From CAYVBN01 sp964538565 (GTDB taxonomy: Bacteria; Pseudomonadota; Alphaproteobacteria; Rhizobiales; Xanthobacteraceae), in assembly GCA_964538565.1 (NCBI GenBank), contig CAZIGW010000208.1, positions 1 to 30,402 on the forward strand: a DNA stretch of 30,402 bases, in the 5' to 3' direction. Positions 23,263-30,402 of the stretch are shown piece after piece; position 1 is the stretch's first letter, and each line of letters opens with the position of its first letter. Made by a program: the position numbers and the translations under genes. The notes under the pieces were generated by a model. That model was not told the DNA's origin, made no database searches, and worked only from the letters and a program-made list of their open reading frames with translations.

Positions 23263-23991
23263 ATGACCCACGACGAGCGAGCGCCGGGTGTCCGGACCTT
23301 TGTCCTCGTGCACGGGGCCTGGCACGGCGGCTGGTGCTGGCGGCGCGTGTCGCGGCTGCTGCGTTCGCACGGGCATGAGGTGTTCACGCCGACGCTCACA
23401 GGTCTTGGTGAGCGCTCGCATCTTCTCGGTCCCGGCATCGACCTCGACACCCATGTGACGGACGTCGTCAACGTCATCGCCTGGGAAGACCTCGAGAACG
23501 TCGTCCTGGTCGGACATTCCTATGCCGGCTGGGTGATTTCCGGCGCGGTCGAAAAGATGCCGGAGCGGATCGCCTCGATCGTCTATCTCGACGCCTTCAT
23601 GCCGCAGGACGGCGAGCGGGGCCTCGACCTGCAGACGCCGGAGAGCCGCGCCGCCACCCTGGCGACGCTGAAGCGCGGCGACATCGCGCGGCCCGTTCCC
23701 CCGCCGGAAGCCTTCAATGTCAATCCGCGCGACCGCGACTGGGTGGCCGCGAAGCTCACACCGCAGCCGATCGGCGTCGCGCTGCAGCCCATCCGGCAGA
23801 CAGGCGCGCGCGAGCGGATCGCGAAGAAGACCTACATCCGGGCGACCGGCTCGGTGAGGCCGCACTACGATCGCTGTTGCGAGCGGCTGAAGGCGGATCC
23901 GTCCTGGCGCGTCTACACGCTGCCTTGCGGTCACGACGTGATGATCGACATGCCCGAGAGGCTCGCGGACATCCTTCTGGAGGTCGCGTGA
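23263..23991 (+). CDS. Alpha/beta hydrolase, plant esterase (SABP2/methylesterase)-like
   Basis: 242 aa, ATG at 23263. The oxyanion-hole strand is FVLVHGAWHGGWCW (H17-G18), the nucleophile elbow is VGHSYAGW with S86, an acid candidate follows in VYLDAFMPQDG, and the catalytic His is in LPCGHDVMIDMPERLADILL near the C-terminus. This close spacing of HGAWHGGWCW and GHSYAG is typical of the salicylate-binding-protein-2/hydroxynitrile lyase branch, often annotated as esterase. It starts 48 bases after the EutA-like gene, so it may share its transcript. It probably hydrolyses a small ester or amide; the substrate is unknown. Confidence 0.9.
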   Translation: MTHDERAPGVRTFVLVHGAWHGGWCWRRVSRLLRSHGHEVFTPTLTGLGERSHLLGPGIDLDTHVTDVVNVIAWEDLENVVLVGHSYAGWVISGAVEKMPERIASIVYLDAFMPQDGERGLDLQTPESRAATLATLKRGDIARPVPPPEAFNVNPRDRDWVAAKLTPQPIGVALQPIRQTGARERIAKKTYIRATGSVRPHYDRCCERLKADPSWRVYTLPCGHDVMIDMPERLADILLEVA

Positions 23992-24030
23992 AGCGATGCG
24001 TCAACCCGCGCGCTGCCCAGTCGGCTCTCG

Positions 24031-25245
24031 TCAGCGTCGCCGCAGATGCTCCAGCAGTTCGGCGGTCGGATAGGAATCCGCCGGCAGCCCGAACTTGATC
24101 TGCGCCGCCTTCACGCCTGCCCGCGTCGCAAGGCCGAGCTTTCCGTCGATCTCGCCGACCTTGAAGCCCTGCGCGGCGAGAAGCCGCTGCAGCTCGGCGA
24201 TCTGCGGGGCGCCGAGGCTCGCCACCGGAGTGCCGCGGTGCAGCGGCGGTGCGCCGGCGAGCCGCGTCGCATAATAGGCGGCGGTCGTCGAATAGACGAG
24301 CGACTGGTTCCACTTCAGATAGACCTGGAAATTCGCATAGGCGAGGAACGCCGGGCCGGTCCGGCCCATCGGCAGGAGCAGCGAGGCGGGCAGGGAATCG
24401 GCCGGCAGCGGCCGGCCGTCGGCGAGCGTCACGCCCCACTTGCCCCATTGCGCGCGCGGGTGCTGGATCTCGAGGTCGGCCTCCTCCCAGGGGAGCTTGC
24501 CCGGCACGCGCACCTCCTGCAGCCAGGGTTCGCCGCGCCGCCAGCCCAGGCTCACGAGGTAATTGGCGGTCGAGGCGAGCACGTCCGGCACGCTCCTGAG
24601 CAGATTGCGCCGTCCGTCGCCGTCGTAGTCGACGGCGTTCTTGAGGTACTCGGACGGCATCATCTGCGTCTGGCCGAGCTCGCCGGCCCACGAGCCGATC
24701 ATCTCGGACGGCGCGAGATCGCCGCGTTCGATGAGCCGCAGGGCGTCGAACAGGTGGTGGCGGAACATGTCCGAGCGGCGGCAATCGTAGGCGAGGGTGG
24801 TGATCGAGCGCAGCGCCTGGTCCTTGCCCATGTTGGCGCCGAAATCGCTCTCCAGGCCCCAGAACGCGACGATGACGGGCGCCGGAACCCCGTATTGCTG
24901 CTCGATCCTGGCGAACAGGGCCGCATGCCGCTTGATCAGCGCGGCGCCCTGGCTCAGCCGGTATCCGGCGAGCATCTTGTCGGAGAATTCGAGAAAGCTC
25001 TGCTGGAAGATGCGCTGGCCGCGGTCGATGTTCACGATCCGCTGGTCGTAGACCATGAACGGCGCGGCGGCCGCGATGGCGCGCTGCGAGATTCCCTGCG
25101 CCACCGCCTCCTGGCGAAAACGCTCGAGCCAGCTGTCGAAACTGCCCGTGTTCCGGCAGGTTGCCGCGCCCGCAGACGGGGCGATGCCGAGGAGCGCCAG
25201 AAGGGCGAACGCGGTCGCGGCGGTTCGGTTGCGTCGGAAGCGCAT
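24031..25245 (-). CDS. Lytic murein transglycosylase (MltB-type) with peptidoglycan-binding domain
   Basis: 404 aa from the ATG at 25245. A signal peptide (RTAATAFALLALLGIAPSAG, cleavage near AGA-AT) sends it to the periplasm. The SLT-type catalytic domain has the Glu in FWGLESDFGANMG (E132) and the conserved GELGQTQMMPSEYL stretch. The C-terminal 65 residues form a peptidoglycan-binding module (IAELQRLLAAQGFKVGEIDG, then LGLATRAGVKAAQ). It cleaves glycan strands to 1,6-anhydro-muropeptides during wall growth. The in-frame ATG at 25332 would add a basic stretch ahead of the signal peptide and is rejected. It is unrelated in function to its neighbours. Confidence 0.93.
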   Translation of the reverse strand: MRFRRNRTAATAFALLALLGIAPSAGAATCRNTGSFDSWLERFRQEAVAQGISQRAIAAAAPFMVYDQRIVNIDRGQRIFQQSFLEFSDKMLAGYRLSQGAALIKRHAALFARIEQQYGVPAPVIVAFWGLESDFGANMGKDQALRSITTLAYDCRRSDMFRHHLFDALRLIERGDLAPSEMIGSWAGELGQTQMMPSEYLKNAVDYDGDGRRNLLRSVPDVLASTANYLVSLGWRRGEPWLQEVRVPGKLPWEEADLEIQHPRAQWGKWGVTLADGRPLPADSLPASLLLPMGRTGPAFLAYANFQVYLKWNQSLVYSTTAAYYATRLAGAPPLHRGTPVASLGAPQIAELQRLLAAQGFKVGEIDGKLGLATRAGVKAAQIKFGLPADSYPTAELLEHLRRR

Positions 25246-25496
25246 GAGGCGGCCATGGAATGAGTGACGGTTCAGGCGAAGCTCCCCGGTTTCGCCATTC
25301 GAGAGCGCCTGATCTATATCAGCAAAGCGCACGTGCAGGCTACCGGGGCCGTGTTCGCGCGCATGTGGCCGGAATCTCGCGCGATCCGGCGTGGACGGCT
25401 CGCCAGGCAGCCGGTAGAAGACGCAACGGCCGGGAAGGCCGCCTCGCCGGCGCGAGCGAACGGACGCAAGCGGCAGTCACAGGAGAGTGCCGGGGC

Positions 25497-26861
25497 ATGG
25501 TTGCATCGGATCTCGAGCGCCCGATCGCGGCGCGACCGTTTCTCTCGGCAGCCTCGCGCTTTGCCTCCGGCGAAGATACACCGCGCGACTTTCTCGAGCG
25601 CTGCCTTGCCGATCTCGACACCTGGGAGCCGCAGATCGGCGCCTTCGTGCACGTCAACATCGCGGGCGCACGACAGGCGGCGGACCGGGCGACCGAACGA
25701 TGGCGCCAAGGGCGTCCGCTCTCGCCGGTTGATGGCATGCCGCTCGGCGTCAAGGACATCATCGAGAGCGCCGACCTGCCGACCGAGATGGGTTCGCCGC
25801 TGTTCCAGGGCTGGCGTTCCAACCGCGACGCCGCCAGCGTCGCGGCGCTGCGCGAGGCCGGCGCGGTCATCGTCGGCAAGACGGTGACGACGGAATTCGC
25901 CGCCTCGGAGCCGCGCGGCACGCGCAATCCCTGGGACCCGCGGCGCACGCCGGGCGGATCGAGCAGCGGTTCGGCCGCCGCCGTCGCGGTCGGCAGCGTC
26001 AGCGCGGCGCTCGGCACGCAGGTGATCGGCTCGACCATTCGCCCGGCGAGCTTCTGCGGATGCGTCGGGTTCAAGCCGACCGTCGGCGCGCTCAATCGCG
26101 GCGGCAGCCACGACTATCTCAGCCAGAGTTGCACCGGGGTCCTCGCCGGGACGCTGGAGGACGCATGGCAGGTCGCCTACGAGGTCTCGATTCGTGCCGG
26201 CGGCGACCCGGGCTTCCCCGGCCTGTTCGGCCCCGCGCGGGCGCCGGAGCCGAACAGGCCGCGGCGACTCGCTTTTCTTGAAACCGCCGGCTGGGCGATC
26301 GCGTCGGACGAGGCCAAGCAGGGCCTCGAAGGCGTGCTGCGGCGGCTGAGTGCTGCCGGCGTCGCCATCGTGAGCCGCGAGACCGATCCCAAGGTCGCCG
26401 CGGTCGAAGCAGCCCTCGTGGAGGCGCGCGCGCTCTCGGCGCGGATCAACGAGTGGGAGTCGCGCTGGCCACTCAATACCTACCGCGAGCGCAACGAAGC
26501 CGGCCTGAGCCGCGCCATGCTCACGCGCCTCGCGCATGCGGAAGCGATGAGCCTCGACGATTACCGGGCGAGGCTCGAGGAGCGCCGGCTGGCGCGAAGC
26601 CTCTACGCCGAACTCTCGGCCGACTGCGACGGATGCATCACCTTGTCGGCGCCCGGGCCTGCGCCGGTCGGCCTCGAAACGACGGGAGATCCCGCATTCG
26701 CGGTCCCGGCATCCTTGCTCGGAACACCCGCCGTTTCGCTCCCGCTCCTGCGCGCCGAAGGATTGCCGCTCGGATTGCAGATCATGGGGTTCGAGCACGC
26801 GGATGCCGGCATGTTCGCGCTGGCGCGCTGGCTGGTCGGCGCGGTCGAGCCGCACGCCTGA
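25497..26861 (+). CDS. Amidase signature family amidase
   Basis: 454 aa from the ATG at 25497 (AGGAG upstream with long spacing); the frame is open to 25260 but the family fold starts here. The Ser-cisSer-Lys triad is visible: K86 in MPLGVKDIIES, S155 in TPGGSSSGSAAA and S179 in VIGSTIRPASFCG. The spacings of 69 and 24 residues equal those I recall for malonamidase E2. The usual TGGS before the nucleophile reads VIGS here. GFKPTVGALNRGG follows as expected. The length is at the short end for the family. It hydrolyses a carboxamide to acid and ammonia; the substrate is unknown. It lies 184 bases before the cupin gene and probably belongs with the hydrolase cluster downstream. Confidence 0.92.
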   Translation: MVASDLERPIAARPFLSAASRFASGEDTPRDFLERCLADLDTWEPQIGAFVHVNIAGARQAADRATERWRQGRPLSPVDGMPLGVKDIIESADLPTEMGSPLFQGWRSNRDAASVAALREAGAVIVGKTVTTEFAASEPRGTRNPWDPRRTPGGSSSGSAAAVAVGSVSAALGTQVIGSTIRPASFCGCVGFKPTVGALNRGGSHDYLSQSCTGVLAGTLEDAWQVAYEVSIRAGGDPGFPGLFGPARAPEPNRPRRLAFLETAGWAIASDEAKQGLEGVLRRLSAAGVAIVSRETDPKVAAVEAALVEARALSARINEWESRWPLNTYRERNEAGLSRAMLTRLAHAEAMSLDDYRARLEERRLARSLYAELSADCDGCITLSAPGPAPVGLETTGDPAFAVPASLLGTPAVSLPLLRAEGLPLGLQIMGFEHADAGMFALARWLVGAVEPHA

Positions 26862-27045
26862 GCACAACAGCGTCCCCGGGAATCGTCTTCCGCCACCATC
26901 TGACTTGCGATTTTCGTCGCTCCGTGCGGCACGGCGCTCATGAGCCGTGGCGCACTCGGCAATTGACAAGAGGCGCTCCGCCCGTGGAAGCTTGGCGCAC
27001 AACATCCGCCCAGGAGATGCGGAGGCCTGAGGGAGGAGACGCAAC

Positions 27046-27450
27046 ATGGCCAGCCAGTCCGAAGTCGCACGAACACCCGGCGCGCACCGCGCCGGCCCCG
27101 GTGAATTCCTGTTCGAGCTCGCCAAGGTCAACCAGATGCTCGGCGGGCCGGAATATTCGACGGCCCACGGCGCCTGCGTCGAAGGCGACCGCATGATCGT
27201 CGCCTTGATGCGCATGCCGGCCGGCACCGGCGCGGAACCGCATTCGCATCCGAACGAGCAGTGGATCTACATCCTCGAGGGCACCTTCGCGGCCAATGTG
27301 GGCGGCAAGCAGGTCGAGGCCCGGCCCGGCTCGCTCGTCTACATTCCGTCGAACGTCGTGCATTCCGGCAAGGCCACGCCGGATGCCGACGTCGTGTTCT
27401 TCACCGTCAAGGACGCATCGCACAGCCTGCACGGCGTCAAGGCCGCCTGA
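27046..27450 (+). CDS. Small single-domain cupin protein
   Basis: 134 aa, ATG at 27046 with GAGGGAGGAGACGC upstream. The cupin motifs are intact: H66-x-H68-x2-E71 in EPHSHPNEQWIYILEG and H106 in YIPSNVVHSGKA, which would bind one divalent metal. Such small cupins may be enzymes (isomerase, dioxygenase) or sensors. It is followed after 57 bases by the CocE-like hydrolase gene on the same strand, so cotranscription is likely. A TTGACA at 26965-26970 could be a -35 element for this pair, but no convincing -10 is seen. Confidence 0.9.
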   Translation: MASQSEVARTPGAHRAGPGEFLFELAKVNQMLGGPEYSTAHGACVEGDRMIVALMRMPAGTGAEPHSHPNEQWIYILEGTFAANVGGKQVEARPGSLVYIPSNVVHSGKATPDADVVFFTVKDASHSLHGVKAA

Positions 27451-27507
27451 GCGTCGTCGTTCGCAAAGATCGATATTGCTTCTCGTTTCGAACAGAAGGC
27501 GGTTTCG

Positions 27508-29190
27508 ATGAAGATGGAATCCGTTGTCGCCGCCATGCCCGGCATCCTGGTCGAGAAGGATGTCGACGTGCCGATGCGCGATGGTGCGCGGCTGAAGGCC
27601 GACGTGCTGCGGCCGGATGACAACGGGCGTTATCCGGCGATTCTCAACCTCGGTCCCTACCAGAAGGACAAGGTCTGGATTCCGCCGGACGATCTCGAGG
27701 AGAAGCCCAATCCGCTGATGAACTGGGAGACCATCAATCCCGAATGGTGGGTGCCGAAGGGATACGCCGCCGTTCGGGTCGACGCGCGGGGAACCGGCAA
27801 GTCGCCCGGCCAGGGCAATCCGTGGTCGTACCAGGAGTCGCTCGACTTCTACGACGCGATCGAATGGGCATCGAGGCAGCCGTGGTGCACCGGCGCGATC
27901 GGGCTCTGCGGGATTTCCTATTTCGCCATCAACCAGTGGTTCGTCGCCAACCATCAGCATCCGGCCGTGAAGGCCATCATCCCGTGGGAAGGCTTCGCCG
28001 ATCTCTACCGCGACGCGCTGTTTCACGGCGGCATCCTCAACCAGTTCATGACCAACTGGTTCGTCACCCACCTCTGCCATCATCTGATCGGCCGCGCTTC
28101 CCGCGACAATCCCGACACGTTCCACGTCAACACGTTGTGGCACTGGGTGCGCAACAATCTCGACACCGGCGCGTTCGCCGGCTCGCAGGCGCAATGGGAC
28201 AAGATCACCGTGCCGATGCTCACGGTCGGCAACTGGTCCGGAATGGGACTGCATCTGCGCGGCAACACCGAGGCCTTCATGCGCGCGGCGTCGAAACACA
28301 AGAAGCTGCGCATCCATTCCGGCACGCATGTCCACCCGTTCTACACGGAGGACGGCCGCCGCGATCAGCTGCGCTTCTTCGACTACTGGCTCAAGGGCGT
28401 CGACAACGGCGTGATGGACGAGCCGCCGGTGAAGCTCGCGATCCGCCAGGGTGGCGGGGCCGTGGTCTGGCGGCACGAGAACGAATGGCCGCTCGCGCGC
28501 ACGCAGTGGACCAAATTCCATCTCGACCTGTCGCCGCCGGCCGCCGGCCAGGCCGCGAATACCGGTGCGCTCGTGCGGGAAAATCCCGCCGAGATCGGCT
28601 CGCGCACCTATTTCGCGAGCGGGCTGAGCAAGGGCGGATCCTCGTCGGCGTCTTCGACGTTCCTCGCCTCGGGCGCCATGCAGGCCGGCATGGGCATCTC
28701 GCTCGACACCGCGCCGCTGGCGCAGGATACCGAAGTGACGGGTCCGGTCGCCGCCGTGCTCTGGGTGTCGAGCAGCACCGAGGACATGGATCTCTTCCTC
28801 ACGATCCGCAACATCGACCCGGACGGCAACGACGTCTGGGAGATCGGCCAGCAGGGACAGCAGGTGCCGGTCGCCAAGGGCTGGCTGCGGGTCTCGCACC
28901 GCGAACTCGACCCGGAGCTTTCGCTGCCCTACCGCCCCTATCACCGGCACAAGCGGCGGCTCACCTTGCAGCCGGGCGAGATCGTCCAGGTGCAGGTCGA
29001 GATCTGGCCGACCTCGATGGTGTTCCGCAAGGGCCACCGCATCCGGCTCGACATCCAGCCGCGCGACGGCGTCGGGAGCGTGCACTACACGCATTACCAC
29101 GCGGACTACAACACCGGCACCAACACGATCTACTCGGGCGGCGACAAGGAGTCCTATCTGCTGCTGCCGGTGATCCCGGCGGCTTCATGA
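27508..29190 (+). CDS. CocE/NonD family hydrolase (X-Pro dipeptidyl-peptidase S15-like)
   Basis: 560 aa, ATG at 27508 preceded by AGAAGGCGG. The N-terminal alpha/beta hydrolase half has VPMRDGARLKADVLRP, VRVDARGTGKSPGQ, and a nucleophile elbow LCGISYFA with S137, where GWSY-type sequences are more usual. A catalytic His candidate lies in GTHVHPFY. The C-terminal jelly-roll domain ends with FRKGHRIRLDIQPRDG, typical of the PepX_C fold. Relatives include cocaine esterase, glutaryl-7-ACA acylase and various esterases and peptidases. No signal peptide is seen. It lies between the cupin and the nitrilase-family gene and probably hydrolyses an ester or amide in the same pathway. Confidence 0.9.
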   Translation: MKMESVVAAMPGILVEKDVDVPMRDGARLKADVLRPDDNGRYPAILNLGPYQKDKVWIPPDDLEEKPNPLMNWETINPEWWVPKGYAAVRVDARGTGKSPGQGNPWSYQESLDFYDAIEWASRQPWCTGAIGLCGISYFAINQWFVANHQHPAVKAIIPWEGFADLYRDALFHGGILNQFMTNWFVTHLCHHLIGRASRDNPDTFHVNTLWHWVRNNLDTGAFAGSQAQWDKITVPMLTVGNWSGMGLHLRGNTEAFMRAASKHKKLRIHSGTHVHPFYTEDGRRDQLRFFDYWLKGVDNGVMDEPPVKLAIRQGGGAVVWRHENEWPLARTQWTKFHLDLSPPAAGQAANTGALVRENPAEIGSRTYFASGLSKGGSSSASSTFLASGAMQAGMGISLDTAPLAQDTEVTGPVAAVLWVSSSTEDMDLFLTIRNIDPDGNDVWEIGQQGQQVPVAKGWLRVSHRELDPELSLPYRPYHRHKRRLTLQPGEIVQVQVEIWPTSMVFRKGHRIRLDIQPRDGVGSVHYTHYHADYNTGTNTIYSGGDKESYLLLPVIPAAS

Positions 29191-29264
29191 TAGGCTGATC
29201 CGGCGGCCGTTCGGACGTGTTGCGCCGCCTTGAGATCGAGGACGGACACAGACGGAGGAACGCC

Positions 29265-30122
29265 ATGGCATTCCGGATCGCGGTCGTGCAGCCCATCGCG
29301 CACAATCCCGGCGAAGACGAGAAGAACATTGCCGACGCGGTCCGGCACATCGAGCAGGCGGCGGCGGACGGAGCCGATTTCATCTGCTTCCCAGAGACCT
29401 ATCCGGGGCCATGGCGCATGCCTGCGCCGTTCGATCCGACCGCCGCGATGGTCGAGGCCGCCGCCCGGCACAAGGCGCACGTGGTGTTCGGCACGATCGA
29501 GCCGATCAGCGAAAAGGACGCGACAGCGCACAATCTCATCTGCCTCGCCTATCCGGACGGCCGCGCGCCGGCGCGCTATCGCCGCACGCATCCGAACGGC
29601 CCCTGGATCTACACCGGCGGCACCGCGTGGGAATTCCAGTACGTTCCGGGCGACGAATTTCCCGTGTTCGACACCGCGCACGGCAAGGTCGGGCTCGCCA
29701 TGTGCAGCGAGGTCTACATGCCGGAGGTGGCGCGCGCGCTCGCGTTGCGCGGCGCCGAACTGATCTTCATGCCGGCCGGAAAGGACAAGAACCTGTTGTG
29801 GGCGACCTGGCGGACGCTGATCTGGGCCCGGGCGATCGAGAACCTCGCCGTCGTGGTGACGACACAGAACCTGTTCACGCGCGCCGAGCGCGGGCTCGCC
29901 ATGGTGGCCGGTCCCGAGGAGATCCTGTTCGAGAGCACGGCGGCCGGGCGCACGATCGTCGACGTCAGCCTCGATCGCGTGCGCTATCTACGCGCGACCC
30001 GCGACGAGGTCGGCTCCTCGAGCCGCTGCGCCGCCAAGCAGGGCGTGCTCGGCCCGCAGTGGCAGCGCCCGGAGCTCTACGACGTGATCTATCCGCGGCC
30101 GCGCCGCGAAGCCGCCGAATAG
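29265..30122 (+). CDS. Carbon-nitrogen hydrolase (nitrilase superfamily) protein, atypical triad
   Basis: 285 aa from the ATG at 29265 (GACGGAGGAACGCC). The nitrilase fold is clear: IAVVQPIAHNPGEDEKN at the start, E44 in ICFPETYPGPW, and C147 in VGLAMCSEVYMPEVAR. The position of the catalytic Lys (normally RKxH) reads YRRTHPNGPW, giving R107. With Glu and Cys kept but Lys replaced, activity may be altered, or the Arg may take over. Family members hydrolyse amides, carbamoyls or nitriles. It follows the CocE-like gene by 74 bases on the same strand. It converges with the partial cupin gene at the right edge. Confidence 0.88.
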   Translation: MAFRIAVVQPIAHNPGEDEKNIADAVRHIEQAAADGADFICFPETYPGPWRMPAPFDPTAAMVEAAARHKAHVVFGTIEPISEKDATAHNLICLAYPDGRAPARYRRTHPNGPWIYTGGTAWEFQYVPGDEFPVFDTAHGKVGLAMCSEVYMPEVARALALRGAELIFMPAGKDKNLLWATWRTLIWARAIENLAVVVTTQNLFTRAERGLAMVAGPEEILFESTAAGRTIVDVSLDRVRYLRATRDEVGSSSRCAAKQGVLGPQWQRPELYDVIYPRPRREAAE

Positions 30123-30164
30123 ACTCCGCCGCACGAAACGGCGTGGCGGCGACCTGCCGCCGCC

Positions 30165-30402
30165 TCAGAACCCCGGGGCGTTTTCGATCTGGTCGAACCA
30201 GTCGAAGCCCATCTCCTTTACGATGCGGTTGCTGATGACGATGAGGCGCGCGCCGTCCGCTCCGGCGACGTGCTGGTGGATCGTGTAGGGCGGCACGTAG
30301 ATGAAGTCGCCGCGCTGCCAGGCGTGGCTCGCCGGCTCGGCCGCCCATTCCCACTCGAACGCGTCGAGGCAGTCGAACTTGAGGTCCCAGTGCAGGTCGT
30401 GG
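30165..30402 (-). CDS. Cupin-domain protein, 5' part outside window
   Basis: Only the last 78 codons are present; the gene enters from the right edge. The visible part begins HDLHWDLKFDCLDAFEWEW and includes GDFIYVPPYTIHQHVAG, the second cupin motif with its metal-binding His, then RLIVISNRIVKEMGFDWFDQ and a stop after NAPGF. It resembles the C-terminal barrel of the bicupin at 20034-21158 in general plan only. It converges with the nitrilase-family gene 42 bases away. Function is unknown. Confidence 0.8.
   Translation of the reverse strand, partial: HDLHWDLKFDCLDAFEWEWAAEPASHAWQRGDFIYVPPYTIHQHVAGADGARLIVISNRIVKEMGFDWFDQIENAPGF

Noticed and set aside
21904..23934. A 676-codon minus-strand open frame opposite the EutA-like and alpha/beta hydrolase genes.
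   Set aside because: Antisense shadow; no ribosome binding site or motif, while both plus-strand genes have clear catalytic motifs.
26938..29100. A 720-codon minus-strand open frame opposite the cupin and CocE-like genes.
   Set aside because: Antisense shadow of genes with strong motifs and good ribosome binding sites.

Overview
The window is about 30.4 kb of GC-rich DNA (I estimate mid-60s percent by eye) from an alphaproteobacterium, most likely of the order Rhizobiales/Hyphomicrobiales near Bradyrhizobium or Xanthobacteraceae. The strongest evidence is a complete PhyR-NepR-EcfG general stress response locus, a regulator set restricted to Alphaproteobacteria, with matching GGAAC-N16-CGTT promoters. 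A Rhizobiales-type intergenic palindrome near 21.2 kb agrees. I recognise no tRNA, rRNA, CRISPR array, insertion sequence or phage gene.

Region 1 (1-12.1 kb) looks like a catabolic island for a small aromatic compound. On the minus strand, reading leftward, are an FAH-family hydrolase/isomerase, a Rieske ferredoxin, a small unknown protein and an ACMSD-like amidohydrolase that leaves the window. Divergently on the plus strand are a quinone-oxidoreductase-like enzyme, an ABC importer of the nitrate/sulfonate/taurine type (ATPase, permease, NMT1-like binding protein), a two-domain type I extradiol dioxygenase, a TctC/Bug binding protein, a LysR regulator, a YbfB-type MFS transporter and a glutathione S-transferase-like protein. 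Together they suggest uptake, ring cleavage and processing of the meta-cleavage product; the substrate cannot be read from the sequence.

Region 2 (12.1-18.4 kb) is the general stress response block: a PAS-GAF HWE-type histidine kinase, a secreted or membrane-anchored protein of unknown function under its own perfect EcfG-type promoter, phyR, and divergent nepR-ecfG. These are followed by a DUF1328 membrane peptide (59 aa), a low-affinity iron permease-like protein and a glycine-zipper lipoprotein. Between phyR and the unknown gene there is no protein gene, but there is a strong plus-strand intrinsic terminator preceded by a stem-loop with a C/U-rich loop and an EcfG-like promoter. I read this as a candidate stress-induced small RNA of about 85 nt.

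Region 3 (18.8-24 kb) holds an ABC ATPase of the spermidine/Fe3+ type with no adjacent permease, a bicupin, an EutA-family reactivase homologue with an extreme histidine-rich tail but no ethanolamine ammonia-lyase genes nearby, and an alpha/beta hydrolase.

Region 4 (24-30.4 kb) has a lytic murein transglycosylase on the minus strand, then an amidase, a small cupin, a CocE/NonD-type hydrolase and a nitrilase-family protein with Arg where the catalytic Lys is expected. A minus-strand cupin cut by the right edge ends the window. This second hydrolase-rich cluster is probably also catabolic.
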